NCBI GenBank assembly: GCA_949987705.1
Contig: OX465282.1
Location: 129,104,310-129,168,309, forward strand
DNA: 64,000 nucleotides
Reading direction: 5' to 3'
DNA from: Thereva unica
Lineage: Eukaryota > Arthropoda > Insecta > Diptera > Therevidae
Shown: piece by piece, positions 45,370 through 57,579 of the stretch
How the letters are laid out: each line of letters starts with the position of its first letter
Numbering within the stretch: the stretch's first letter is position 1
Notes under the pieces: generated by a model
Databases searched by the model: none
The model's input: only the letters and a program-made list of their open reading frames with translations
What the model was told of the DNA's origin: nothing
Position numbers and translations under genes: made by a program

Positions 45370-46960
45370 TGGATTAATGTGGCCAACTTCTCAAAAAGGC
45401 TAGCCATCCCTGCAGTCCTCACACATATGGCATTCCGATTGCGTCCCGTCGGCGTGGAAAAAAACGATCGCTGTCCCAATTTTGAAAAAAGGCGACAGTC
45501 GGGAATGCAAGAATTATCGCGGTATAAGCCTCCTTTCGATAGTCGGCAAAGTATTTACGAAAATCATACAATCGAAGCTACAGAAATATCGAGGCAAACG
45601 AGCCGGAAAAAAGGCTCCTTCTCATCGATTTCAAGTCCGTTTTCGATTGCATCGATTGGAACAGCCTTTTGAGAGCCTTGGAAACCGAAAACGTGCCATT
45701 AAAAATCAGCCAACTTCTCCAAGCGTCATACGATGGCTCAACCAGCAGCGTTCGTTTTCGAAGCGACTTATCCGAGGAATTCCCGATTCAAACTGTTGTC
45801 CGACAAGGAGACGTCGCTCTTCCACTTCTCTTCAGTGTTATGATCGACGCGATTAGGCGTGAAGCATTCGATGGACGACACAGAGTTCGATACGTCGATA
45901 ACAACTTCGTAACCGACTTGAAGTTCTCAGTCGACTTCACCGACACGGATGCCGAAACAACGGACATCTTATACGACATTTCCAGCATCGCCCGGTCGTA
46001 CGGGTTAAAAAATCTAAGACCAAATTGCTTCCAACGGACGGATCGAAAGCCAATGTTCACCTCGATGGAACCCAAATCGAACAGATTCCGATTCCTTCAT
46101 TGGTTGAAGAAAAGAAAGTGGCATCGATAGCCGACGTTCACAGCCGCATCGGCCAGGCCACAGCAGCATTCGCCACGTTCAAGTGGTGCATATGGAGCCG
46201 AACAAATATGTATAACCATCAAATCGAAAGAACTCCTTTATCGGACGTTAATACTTCCGGTTCTTATTTATGGCTTGGAAACGTGGCAAGCTCGAGGTCA
46301 TCCAAATGCGATGCTTGAGGCAGATTCTTGGTGTCTCACTGCGAGATCGCCTTCGAAACGAGACAGTTAGACAAAAATGCGATCAACAACACAGATCGAA
46401 GAAGAAATGCGAAAACGTCGACTACGGTGGTTTAGATTATGGCCTCGATTCCCAGATCCGCGCGGTGCGGAAGTGAGTGCGGATTTGACTCTGCGATTCT
46501 CAAATCCGCGGTCGCGGATTCATTTAAATCGAAATTTCGGAGTGAAGACTCACGCGATAATGAAATATGCTATGTCGGATTATCTTAGGCGCATTTGTCG
46601 TTCAAATCCGCAGAAAATTTGTTGCGGATCACACTTTTACAGCGCGGAAAATGTCAAAGAGAGATTCGTGGTTGCGGATTTGAGAATCGCAAAGTGTCAA
46701 ATCCGCACTCACTTCCGCACCGCGCGGATCTGGGAATCGAGGCCTATGTTTGTCGAGTGGATGACACTGCTTGCCTCGTATACTTCTCTGGCGAGACCGT
46801 CCAGACTGGATAATTGGCACCGAAAAAAACCTGGCTAAAGAATATTGAGGGCGACTTAAATAACCAACAATTATTAGTTATCGATGTTCGGAACGTCGCC
46901 AAAAATCATCAAGAATGGAAACGAATCGTGAATGGAATTGTAGACCCAGCTTCATCGACA
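45370..46960 (+). pseudogene. RTE-type LINE ORF, interrupted by a MITE
   Basis: The reverse transcriptase is recognisable from its fingers: PILKKGDSRECKNYRGISLL, GKVFTKIIQSKLQKYRG and FKSVFDCIDWNSLLRALE (motif A region). FPIQTVVRQGDVALPLLFSV follows (motif 4; compare RQGD.LSP.LF). VRYVDNNFVTDLKF stands where the YADD box should be and is altered. Then RSYGLKN, ATAAFATFKW, LRQILGVSLRDRLRNETVRQ and, after the MITE, CRVDDTACLVYFSGETVQTG and KKTWLKNIEGDL at the C-terminus. The endonuclease is absent (5' truncation at about 45370, right after the CCAGT repeat). A 304-bp MITE splits the C-terminal region. Frameshifts are few but clear. Confidence 0.86.
46441..46744. mobile_element. 304-bp MITE inserted in the RTE LINE
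   Basis: TIRs of about 70 bp begin GGCCTCGATTCCCAGATCCG and are nearly perfect. TAT lies on both sides (46438-46440, 46745-46747). Removing the element and one TAT joins GGLDY to VCRVDD in a single LINE frame, confirming the boundaries. CAAATCCGC/GCGGATTTG words repeat inside. No coding capacity. Confidence 0.94.
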
Positions 46961-46974
46961 CCGATTTTTTTGTT

Positions 46975-49269
46975 CTATCTAAATCTTACAAATATTTTCA
47001 TTGCTACTACCAACTCACAATCACAAATTTTCAGGACTATTTTTATGGTATCTATTATTATGGTATTATTATGGTACTATTTTATGGTATTATCTGTATA
47101 AGGCTAGGAGAAATTATTTTATACTTTTTAGTTAGTTTTAAAAGCGCGGGATATTAAAAAGTTGTTTTTTATTTAATTAATTTTCAGAAGCCGCAACATA
47201 TAAATATAAGTAATTGTAGCCAGCAAACCAAAAGATATTATCTACCTTTCAAAACTTTTTTGGCGCATACCTTTCCCAAAAAAAACAACTAACAAAGAAG
47301 AGATAAAATGTATAAAAATATGTGGGATACTTTCTTTTGAGCAACTTTCCCTTAAACACAAAGCTTTACATTCAAAAACGTTTCCAAGAAACAGAAGCAA
47401 AGAAATCTTTTCATCCCTAAGCGCAACAAAAAAAGTTTTTGTGTTTGTTATCTGCCATTTTCCTCAGCCAAACAAACATAAAATTGCTTACATTTATTTT
47501 TAAACCCAAAACACAATCCACAAAAATGATCCTTGAAGACAACTTTAATGCCACTATTAACTCACGAACTGACTTACTAGCAGCCGGCTTTAGTATGCAC
47601 ATAGCCTTGATCCTTGGGGCTCCAAGTACCAAAAATCTCCGTAAAAATGTGCCCATTTGTATGTGACGTGCATATCATCTGCAACGATACGAACTGAATT
47701 CGAAATAAAATCCGTGACGAAATTTCGTACAGACGAACTTTGGAAACTTGAACACAATTTATACACAAAATGGCTCACGTCTTAGTATATCATTACAGAA
47801 TCCGCACGTGAATTAGTGTTTTAATAATAAAAAGGACACGCCTGTAACCAGAGAAAACGGAGCGTTCCTGGAAAAGCGCTCGTATTTTTTGGACAATATA
47901 AAGTCTCCTTCTGAAGGGAAGTTTTATCCAGCCGCAGGATTTCGAATTGCCATGGCAAACGGCGAAATTTTCAATTTTCCCATTTAAATGACAAAAGGGC
48001 GGAATTGTTCGCCTTGAAAAGGGAAACTTTGAACTTAACCTAAAATTGCGGAAATTATTCATCCGAAGCCCGCGCTGCGTTCGGGGGGGCGCTTGTGTAA
48101 TGTACAAGACGAAGATGAACTTTCCCAAAGGAGCCGCAAGTCAATCAAGTTGAAATTTTCGTAGCTAGAGGACCAAGGCTGTCTCAATTGGCTCGAATGG
48201 CGGTCGGGATTCCGTGACTTGATGCCTGATTAAGGACGACGACTGGCAGGGAGGAGGGTGCGCCACTGCTTTATATTCGCTAATTAAGGGATTCAGAGCA
48301 AGAATTTTTGTCTTGTCACACCTCTTTCCAGTTTAGCTTCTTTTTTTTGGATTAGTCCTGCTTAACGGTATTGATTAGGTGATGTCTGGGTGCGTCTCGA
48401 AAGCATATCCTTCAAAGTTCCTTGCCTTAAGTGGGAACCTAATTTGGGTCATTTGCCTCGCGGAAGGAATTCATTATGAGGTAATACCGAGTGTTTGGAG
48501 GTTTTTGTTATTCAGTATATGATTTTAATAATTTTAAAGTGAACAAAGAAAATTAATAAATATATTAAATCCTTTAAGATATTTTTAAAAGACCTTAAAA
48601 AATATTTAAAAAAAGACTCCAGGGATTTTAGTTGCTAAGATTATCACATATCGATTCATCGGTGTTAAACACTGCCTTGTTATCGCTTGGCTCGCCTGAT
48701 TAATAAATACGAGAAGCTTGATAACAGCAATTTATTTTTGGTAGCAAGAATTTAGGTCGAATATAGACAATGCAGAGTTCTAAATTTAGTCGGGAATTCC
48801 TTATACAGAAAACGATAGTGGTGGATAGGTCTACAGATTTCCAACAAGTTATTAAGTTAAGGTATTTAAAAAAAATAAAGAAATTCCCCTCCTCCGAAGT
48901 TATCACTATTTTTTTTTTTCTATAAATACTTTTAGACTATGCATAAGTTTGAACGTCTGCATTTGGAGCTACCCGATTTAAAGAAAATTAATACTTTTAA
49001 GTATTGTTTATTATCACATTTTTTCGATCCACCAGACCACGTGAATGTCGGTGAAAATTTGACTGACGTAATTAAACTTAAATTTTCACCAGTTGGGGAC
49101 TCCACCCATTTTAAGCAAGAAAAAGGTCTATTAAATCGCTTTCAAGCGAAACGATTTCAATTTACATAAAATTAAATTGACTTTTCATGACGTAATCAAC
49201 CATTTTTTAATACTGTACAGATAATGTTAATTCAGCTCAGTCTTTAATGAGGCACTAAATCAATGTAGA
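46975..49269. other. Unassigned stretch
   Basis: Short ORFs without known domains. The plus-strand ORF 48939-49169 (76 codons, MHKFERLHLELPDLKKIN...) follows a pyrimidine-rich tract and AG at 48934 and could be an exon or a transposon remnant, but I do not recognise it. Confidence 0.45.
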
Positions 49270-50610
49270 TGGTACTTATTGTTATTATTATCGCTTCTAC
49301 AAATGTTTTTCGTTGGACTCTGTTTAGAGCTACTCTTTTAGTGTCAATTTGGGTTTGTAGTGTTGGCTTTTGGCGATGAAAGGGTATCGTCTTGGTTTTC
49401 TTCACACCTAGTAGTTTATATACTTCTTGATAATCTTGAGATTCAAAGTTTCTCCCTTGGTCAGAATGAAGCCAAACCCAACCTGCAGATCCAATTGTTC
49501 ACTAATTCCGCTACAAAGTGATTGCTTTCTAATTTGTAATGGCATATGCTTTGGGTCACTTACTGAAGTAGTCCATGACCACCAAAATGTAACGATTGCC
49601 TTAGTCTGCTGAAAAAGATCCCGCCACATCGATTGCGATTCTTTTAATTTGGCTCCCACGTTGTATTGCTGCATTTCTCCTTTTGTTATTACTCGAGGAC
49701 CCTTGCTACTGGCCCTAACTGTGCATTTACGACAGAACCTTTCTCTTATTTTGGCCAGAGTTTTGTGGACTCCCAGCGGTCCTCCTGATACCTGATGCGC
49801 CATCCTCTAGAATATCTCTTATTATAACGGGAGAGATTAGTACCTGCATTCGACGAGAGGTGCCGTCAGCGCTTTCCCATTTACGTTTTAATACTCCTCG
49901 CTCGATGTGCAATGAATCCCATTGGGCCCAATAGCTCTTCAGGGTTTCGCTTCTCGCTGCAATATCTTTCCATTCAGGCCGTTCCTCGTATTTCTTCCAT
50001 GTCAGAATCAGGGAAATATCAGGGGCCAGTTCGTGTATGTCGAAAACGAAAATTTTTTTTCGTCTCGGGTTCGCGTAAGTCGAAAAAATTGAAAACTTTC
50101 GCCTGAAGCCGACGAAAGGCACTCGAAAGGTCTTGGGTTATCGAGTTTTTGCATTAGGACACGAACAATTTTCTTTCGACTTACGCGAACGCTAAAATTT
50201 TCGTCGCCAAAATTTTTCGACTTCATTTTTTTTTCGTTCGACTATCGTCGTTCGCCATACACGAACCCGCCCCTAGGTCTTCGCGTTGAGCGTCCCGGAG
50301 ACCCTGATCATTTCAACCTCGTTGGCTCAGCTGTCGTCCTTTGACACTTTTCCTCGATAAGCCTAAAATGTTTGTAATCTGGTGCGCATGGTCGCCTGGA
50401 GAGTGCATCTTCATTTCCATGGTCTCTTCCCTTTTTGTGGCCTATATTGAAATCGTAGGACTGAAGTCTTTCGATCCATCTTGCCACTTGTCCTTCAGGA
50501 TTTTTGAATTGCATCAAACATTTTAATGCTGCATGATCCGTTCGAAGAATGAAGTTTTGTTTCTCAACGTTCAGGAACCCCTATTAAATTATTTCCGGTT
50601 CCAATGTCTT
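49270..50610 (-). pseudogene. Ty3/gypsy retrotransposon pol fragment (RNase H to integrase)
   Basis: Reading 5' to 3' on the minus strand: ILRTDHAALKCLMQFKNPEG and ARWIERLQSYDFNIGHKKGR with HGNEDALSRRPC, the end of RNase H and its tether. After a MITE insertion, PDISLILTWKKYEERPEWKD and YWAQWDSLHIERGVLKRKWE follow. Then VSGGPLGVHKTLAKIRERF and CRKCTVRASSKGPR, the integrase zinc-binding domain. The start of the catalytic core follows in broken frames and fades by about 49280. No LTR, gag, protease or envelope region is visible, so this is an isolated fragment. Stops and frameshifts throughout. Confidence 0.88.
50026..50275. mobile_element. ~250-bp MITE inserted in the gypsy pol
   Basis: Ends match in inverted orientation: AGGGGCCAGTTCGTGTATGT at the left and the inverse of AGGGGCGGGTTCGTGTATGG at the right. 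TTCGACTTACGCGAA-like words repeat inside. It interrupts the pol frame between AQREDL and PDISLIL. A short AGG direct repeat may be the target duplication, but the exact ends are uncertain by a few bases. Confidence 0.85.
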
Positions 50611-50996
50611 CTTTTTCGCATGCATGCACTGATCTTCCTCTGTTGATTTCGTTCTATATAATATTGCTTCCATCTTTATGTATGATGTGCCGTATTCGAC
50701 TCAGGTTTTTATTTGATGGCCTAGATAAAATTCTGGTTAGTTTTAAACTTTAAAATGTAAATTAATCGAGTTTATCAAAGGGCACCAGTGTAATGGCACC
50801 GGCTACTACGATCACTCAGCTAGCGTCCATTTCTCATACAAACATTCAGTTTCAACCAACACTGCTTCTGAAGAAATGCTTTTGCAATATAGAACAGTCA
50901 ATTGGTTGAGACTTATTCCATTTTTTCTGTTTTACAGACTGGGATTTGTGCTTCGGCAGTAACAAAGTCAACTTTATCCCTCTTTGTGTCAGTATA

Positions 50997-51500
50997 ACTA
51001 GACACGCGGAAACGCCTTGGCTTCATTCAATCGGACTATGAAAAATATGCGCAATAATTCAAGAAGTTTTGGAAAGGCTTGCCTAAAATCATCGACTCTG
51101 TGACGCCTTATGAAGAAACAGCAGATGACGACAAACATGCGTGATACCTTGCGAAACGAATCATCTACCAAAGATTTCTCTAAGCAATTGCTGACTATCG
51201 GTAATGGTCGCGTTCCTGTCGACGAATCGAAAGGATTGATTTTGTTTCCCCTGAATTTTTGCACTTCTATTTCCTATCCGACTTCCATTTACCATTACTA
51301 TCAACAAATCACTGGGCCAATTCTTGAGTATTTTGGCCTGAATCTAGAAAATGAATGTTTCTCTCATGGTCAGTTGAACATAGCATGTTCACGTGCCGGC
51401 AAACAATCCCCTTTGCTTGTTGACAACAAAACAAAACATGTCGTATATCACCCGAGTGCAACCTATCCAGCAAATTGTTTGAAAATTGATTTGAACACCA
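50997..51500 (+). pseudogene. Helitron helicase, internally deleted
   Basis: Preceded by FNRTMKNMRNNSRSFGKACLK (51025-51090), the main open frame (51110-51658) begins MKKQQMTTNMRDTLRNESST, then FSKQLLTIGNGRVPVDESKG. This is the Pif1-like helicase segment of Helitrons (consensus LT.NMR...., GNG..P.D). After SYPT the protein jumps to TGPILEYFGLNLENECFSHG and QLNIACSRAGKQ, which correspond to helicase motifs V and VI (consensus KSQGQTL..VGL.L....FSHGQLYVA.SR). The roughly 200 residues normally between are missing. The Walker A motif is not seen. The last ~55 codons (after YHPSATYP) do not match helicase. No CTRR terminus was confirmed. Confidence 0.85.
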
Positions 51501-51659
51501 AAAATATCGCTACCACTTTTTTCAAAAAGGTAGTAGATTTTACTACTCTCAAAATTCTTCCTACGGTAACATTAGATCCATATCTCTCCCCTACGTATTT
51601 ACATGCACACCTCGCCTCATTTATTCGTTCGATACATATTTTTAACCGGGACATTTAAA

Positions 51660-53728
51660 AAAATTGAACTTTTAGTACAATTTGCAATCTTGTAAGGGAC
51701 AAATGTATTGCCTCGTGTAAGCTCGGCTCAACTCTATATCAAAAGCCTTGTAGATTTCTAATAATCTAGATTAGAATAACCAAAGGAATTGAAACTTGCA
51801 ATTACGTAAACTGCAGAATCTCTTAGCCTATAAAGCTCGAAACGAAATTTTTCTTTGATTCAAGTACGTACAGCAAAATGATTCCAACACTTTCACTTCG
51901 TTAAAAATTCATTTCATTTCTTTTTGCGCGATGAACTAAAAGTTTGAGAAACACAAAAAACTGAGTGGAAAAATAAAAAAAAAACGCAAAAAGGATGTAA
52001 TCATATTTTTCTCTTCATTTCACCAAACTATCGTAATCTTACATTTTTATTTGTGGTAGTAAAATATTCAAGAATTTGCGATTTGTTGAAAACCCTGCGT
52101 AGTAATTTGCACATACGTAGAGGACTAGAGACCGGGATGCGTGTTGTTGGCGGTGTCCTTTCTGTCGGCGAAAGCGCTCGTTTCCTCTCACCAGCACTTT
52201 ATTAATCCATCCTTTCACGATTTTTTTTCCAGCTCCTCGCCCGTTCTTTTAGTGTATCCTTTCCGTCGGGTCGTCACCCACTTATATACAGAACGACGTC
52301 GCATTGGTATCGGTATCTTTGGCCGCAGTATTCACGGGTTATTGTAGGAGTGCCAAATGAAAGGAGCGTAATAATAAAAGAAATGTGCGTTTATACGACT
52401 GGGTACTTCCCAAAAATCTCCCTTTTGCATGAAGCGATTCGGACTTTATTGCTCTAATAAGATTGGAAACAGGTGCCTTATCCGGGGCGCATTTTTTTGT
52501 TATCCTGAAAACAAGGGAAACGCGTAAAAACCATGACCTAAAATGCGTTTATGAATTCCCTGGCCATAAGCAACAGGAGCTTATATTGATTTTTTTCCTG
52601 GCTTTTCATTTCATGGAGCTCGAATGAGCTGTTATCTAGCGCAACGCCTACAATTTTTCAGGAATATTTCCTTTATCATCACTCAAAATAAAAACAGGAA
52701 TGTATTAAGTGGGAGGAGGTCGCCGTGGGAAGTTGACGTTAATGATATTATCAAAAAGGACTTCAGTTGGCTTTTGAATAAGGGTTTATGATATTTATGC
52801 CTCTTCGCAGTTTATTGTTCATGTTTTATTAGTTAACCGAAATATGCTGTGCTTTGATGATAATCATCATTAATTTGACTGCCTCTTCTCCCAGCATTAA
52901 TCACAGATGAAACTTCCAACGTTATTTCGCTTTTGGTCTGGGCTCATTTGAGTAGAATTATTGTTGTTAGGCATTAATAACAATTAATGGGTGCTTGGTG
53001 GTTTTACGGCATAACTTCTTTGGGATGGTTAGCCGAGTATTATCTATTAATGTGGTATAATTGTATCTGGATGTATTTTTAAAATTGGCGTATTTCCTGA
53101 AAACATGGAAATTAAAGCCGGTTGGAATGCACTAGCCACATTCCAATTATTTTCATAGAGAAGGAGGTTAGTGAATAACGAGAGCCGCTCATGGTTGCCA
53201 TAATCAGAGTGTGATAGGTGGCCGTGGAACTTCTTTTACTAGTAGTGCTACTAGGAGCAAACTGAGTTTTAATTGAGTTTCTATTGTATGAACCGAGAAA
53301 AGGAGTATACATAGTGCTTGATTGAATTTCAACGAAAAAAAAACCTGTTAAATAGTCAATGACGCGGACATTTAATACAACTTTAGCCTTACAGTCACTT
53401 ATTTTATACCTATGGCCAAGGTAATGCTAAATTGAAGTATACATTTTTAATTCTGAAAATATAATATTCAAAAAAAAAAAACATTTATGCACATACATAT
53501 TTAGTTGTCGGGCAAAATATTAATATTTTAGTGCTTTCAAGATGTAGCTGTAAAAAGTGAAACAAGAATGTCTAATAAAAATATAATAATATACCTATGT
53601 ACATTTTTATAAAGAGTTTCGGTATTCTTCCCATAACCTAAAAAACTGTGAATTGATCGTGACATGATATTTTCATCATATAAAAAGTTTGAAATTTTCT
53701 GAAATTACAACATTTTTTTCGCAATAAT
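51660..53728. other. Unassigned stretch
   Basis: No recognised domains. Short ORFs (52141-52347, 53112-53312) have no supporting features. Confidence 0.5.
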
Positions 53729-53800
53729 CGGGGCTAAGGAGAGCGATTATCATCACAGAGGTCCATGGTTCGATTCCACGAGGCACCATGGTCTTTCTCT
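53729..53800 (+). repeat. Possible tRNA-derived SINE head
   Basis: GGGGCTAAGGAGAGCG is followed about 30 bp later by GGTTCGATTCC, a consensus-like pol III B box. Downstream GATTACATCTAAATAG and CATTCCTTCTT resemble words after the SINE at 33627. The 5' part does not fold as a tRNA. Confidence 0.45.
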
Positions 53801-54599
53801 ATTCCTCTTTTCGCAGCCTGATTACATCTAAATAGTTCCAAACATTCCTTCTTCGTAAATGGCGCTACAATTCCTGTGTGATTTGTGTCACTTGAGCTAT
53901 TTTCTACCAGGCGTGCGTAGGTTTTGCTGTTTCTCGCCAGTGAGTTTGCTTAAGAGAAGCAAACACCTCCTAAAGTACAAATAGCGCCCTTAAACTTATC
54001 GCCATTTGCTCCATCATCGACCCTTTGAACCACAGTATGACAAAATCTTATCGCTGCTAACATAGCGATTGTTCCATCGATATAAACCGCATCGATGGTT
54101 GGTCATTGAATATCCTGTTGGTCTATCATTGAATATCCTGCATATAATTCTTTTTTCAGAAGTTTGTACAACATGACGGTGCCATCGTCATCCATCGGTG
54201 CCACCACATTTTGTACGATGTATAAAACTATTTATTTATTTTATTATTTCCTCAAACTGTTCCATTGCTATAATAGTCCGGGGAAATTAGCATTAAAACG
54301 AGCCAAAACCCCAAAATTGCTGAAAATTGGTATACAGCTTCCTTGTGAAATTTTAAGGAAACAATTTCGGAATCCAAAAAAATAAAACATGGCCGCCGGA
54401 GATATGGCGTTGTTGCCGGGTTTTCCAAGCATCTCTATAGGCTATACAACCCCAAAATGTTGACAATGAAATTCTCTACAACTTTAGTTCTTACAAAAAA
54501 ATTGACCCGATTAACCCTTTGAAAGTTATTCAAGGTCAAAAGTTTTCGAAAATCACTTTTTCGCCTAAATTTCAATGTGTTTCTATAGTTACACGAAGA
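53801..54599. other. Unassigned stretch with a short tandem duplication
   Basis: Contains two copies of a ~21-bp unit ending TCATTGAATATCCTG at 54099-54139. Otherwise nothing recognised. Confidence 0.5.
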
Positions 54600-54806
54600 C
54601 ATTGTAAATCTGCAACTTGCTCCTGGTTTTCTTACAAAATCCGCAAATTGATTGTTGAGCGTGGTGAATTCTTGTGCAGGCGCTATCGCAGAACAAGGAT
54701 CTGCAACTACCTCAATGAGTATAAAAATCTTCGTAACTTAATCAATAGCAATATTAAATCGGCCAATCGTGAATTTTACTCCCGTAAACTTGATCCTGCT
54801 TTGTCC
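54600..54806 (+). pseudogene. Jockey-group LINE fragment, 5' side of a hAT insertion
   Basis: Reads CSWFSYKIRKLIVERGEFLC, RRYRRTRICNYLNEYKNLRN and LINSNIKSANREFYSRKLDP, then ALSTK. This is the endonuclease-to-RT linker of Jockey-group LINEs (consensus PWFN..L..L...R....Y.RT......Y..LRN..N...R.AKR.FY...L). The family resembles the element at 30300-31805. The frame is cut at the hAT target site. Confidence 0.82.
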
Positions 54807-54814
54807 ACTAAACA

Positions 54815-56103
54815 CATGGCCGGCACTTGGGTTTTTTGCACCCGGTGCACTATGTCACATTGCGCTCCATAAGTTGTGCATTTTTGAAGGCAATGAAGGA
54901 CAAAGAAAAAGACACAAACGCTCGCTGAATAGGAGAGAAATAATTTTCATAGTTTGCGCAAAATTTAAGATTGCACATACTCGTAGATAGGAAGTTTCAT
55001 ATTGATCAACATCAAACCTACAAAAATCTGCCGAAAACATCGTTTGCTGAGAGCGATGGGGCGGGCAGTCTTTTTGACAGCTGTGTAGTTTTTCTTTTTT
55101 GTCTCTCTTTTGCTAGGAAAAGAAAAGCAATGCCAGAAGGGAGAATTAATATTAAAAACAACAACAACAACAAGCTAAAGTATTCTAACGTGCAGTTTGT
55201 TGGAAAAGTTGGCTGTTGTGAAAACTTATGCGATTTTTCATCGAATTTCAAAAGGGAATTGACAATTACAGCCAATTTTTGTTGGTTGGGACGTGTGAAA
55301 CTGGCCTTATTAATTTGTTACACAAGTTCGAGCAAATTGGTGAACTGAACTTCATTTTTTGCCTGAGTTCCCATCAATTTCCACATATTGAATTCAGGAA
55401 AAATAAAGGCTGAGTTCGCCCAACAAAACGAGGAAATTGCAATTGAACGTAAAAGCTCGCTCAAAAGAGAGTAATCAACTGGAATAATGGAATATCATTC
55501 CAGTAAGCTTTTGGATTTCTAACTTCTTGCGAAAAAACAGCAACAATTCCAAGCATAAACTAAACATGCCAGCCGGTGAAACCACTTGTATGGATTGAAT
55601 GGAACTTTTATTGAACTAAGGCAGGTGAAGCCAAGGTAAAAAGGAACAAACAAAAAAGAGCAATTAAAGAGGAGTTCTCGCCAGGAGTTTTATTTTCCCC
55701 ATTTCGTTCATTTACCTCTATTAACAATTCTTGATAGATAATTTAAAAATGCAGCAACAGCGCCCTCAAGTGTATACCAATCATGGTAAACAGACACAAT
55801 ACAGAGCCATCGGAACAATTTTTCTATTGTGTGAGTGGATATGATGCTTTTTACAGAATTTTCAAAATGTGCTTCTAATTAATGAGAGATTTTTCTCGCA
55901 CTTGGGAGATTTTTTCGAGAATTTCTTGAATCACGAAGCTAAAATCTCTGGAAAATTCCTGCACGAGGAGTACAGGGACAGAAATTGGGTAAACTTGTGT
56001 AACACCCGTGAGTTTTTTTAAATCTTCATTACTGAAATTGCGCCCCCGACAAACTGCGCCCGGTGCAAGTGCACCATTCGCACCTATGAAAGCGCCGCCC
56101 CTG
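54815..56103. mobile_element. hAT element inserted in a Jockey LINE
   Basis: 1289 bp, flanked by a perfect 8-bp direct repeat ACTAAACA (54807-54814 and 56104-56111). Imperfect 12-bp TIRs, CATGGCCGGCAC and the inverse of CAGGGGCGGCGC, match at 9 of 12. Subterminal GCACCCGGTGCACT and its inverse-like partner near 56060 support the pairing. Interior ORFs (54971-55348) lack a transposase, so it is non-autonomous. Confidence 0.85.
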
Positions 56104-56420
56104 ACTAAACACTCTTTGGTCTAGCCTTCGTTCTCTAGAAATTCATACCTTTGAGCTTAATTTTTTTAATGTTGATGACGACTTCCACCACTTTTACTTA
56201 ATAATGTTTCTTTCTTCACTTTTGCCACTATGCCAAAAACCTGAGTGTTGTTGTCAATTTCAAACTCTCCTGCTGCAATCATGTCTCATTGCAGGTCTCT
56301 AAGATCGCTACTGTGGCTACAATGCAGTCTGTTATCATCACCTATTCTTATTGGCCGCTTGGCTTTTTAAGAAGCATATGATGGCTCATGGGAGCGCATA
56401 CGGCCTCACGGCAGCCAAAA
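56104..56420 (+). pseudogene. Jockey-group LINE fragment, 3' side of the hAT insertion
   Basis: After the target duplication a LINE-like frame resumes (LWSSLRSLEIHTFELNFFNV, then DDDFHHF). This matches the segment that normally follows the linker. Past about 56230 a second piece, AKNLSVVVNFKLSCCNHVS, resembles the region after the RT core (consensus NLGV..D..L....H), so the RT itself has been deleted. Confidence 0.6.
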
Positions 56421-56784
56421 ATTGACCAAAAGATTTAAATCGCTAAGTCCTGAGCTGTGCAAACGGACATAAGACGGCAAGTTTGAGTCAAAAAACGAAT
56501 CTGCACCAAATGTATTGTTGAATGTGTTTGATGTGAATGTAAAAAAAAAACTAGTTGGGATGTGGGTTCGACCCTTTCGGTCCACACGATCAACTTCCCA
56601 GTATGATGGATGTTGAATATTATGATTGGATATTTTAATAATAAATTAACAATAGGCAATATAGAATATATGCATAATACCGAGAATTTGTCACAATTGT
56701 TTATCAATATTTTCGCTAAAATGTCAAACTAAATTTGCGCACTTACAAGATTAGGATGACGAAAATGTATATAAAATTGATGTA

Positions 56785-57308
56785 TTAATGTTTTTCGGCA
56801 CCTCAATGAAGTCGATATAGTTTTTAGTTCGCGCGGTATCGTACAGGTACAAAAATCACTTAAGTCAATTAAACCAAAAACCCGCTGGACCGAATATTAT
56901 AAAAATCTTTTCAGATAATATTGTCGCTAATACGCTTCGAACGGCACCTCAAGTAAGTCAATATCTTTTGTAGTTCGGGCGATATCGTGCAGGTACAAAA
57001 ATCACTTACGTCGCTCAAACAAAAAAACGGCTGGACCGAATTTCATGAAATTCTTTTCAGATCATATTTCGGTTAATACGCTTCGAACAACACCTCAACG
57101 AATATCAGTTTTGGTTCGCGCGATATCGTGCAGGAAAAAATGACCACATCCGTACGCACATACACACACACACACACACACACATACTTCCTCCCAATTT
57201 TTTGCTTAAAATGCTCCTGGGACCTTGAAAGATGAAAATACGTTGAAATTTTCGATTTCGATTTTCGGACCGATTACAATAACTTCCTATACTGGGAAGT
57301 TAATAAAA
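56785..57308. repeat. Left palindrome arm, three 145-bp unit starts
   Basis: Units begin near 56830, 56975 and 57115 (TTCGCGCGRTATCGTRCAGG). The arm ends AACTTCCTATACTGGGAAGT. Confidence 0.9.
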
Positions 57309-57426
57309 CATTTAATTGCAATGTGTTGATAAAAATTATGAAATGTTCTAATTCGGTGTTCGCCCATTGCAAGGCCATTATTTTATGTTTACCCGGGTAT
57401 TCTTCTTTATAAATCAGGTTATATTA

Positions 57427-57543
57427 ATTAACTTCCCAGTATAGGAAGTTATTGTAATCGATCCGAAAATTGAAATCGAAATTTTCGACGTATTTTCATC
57501 TTTCAAGGTCCCAGAAGCATTTTAAGCAAAAAATTGGGAGGAA

Positions 57544-57579
<36 letters not shown>

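Noticed and set aside
49270..50610. Endogenous retrovirus
   Set aside because: Only RNase H and integrase pieces of a Ty3/gypsy pol are visible. No envelope-like frame or LTR.
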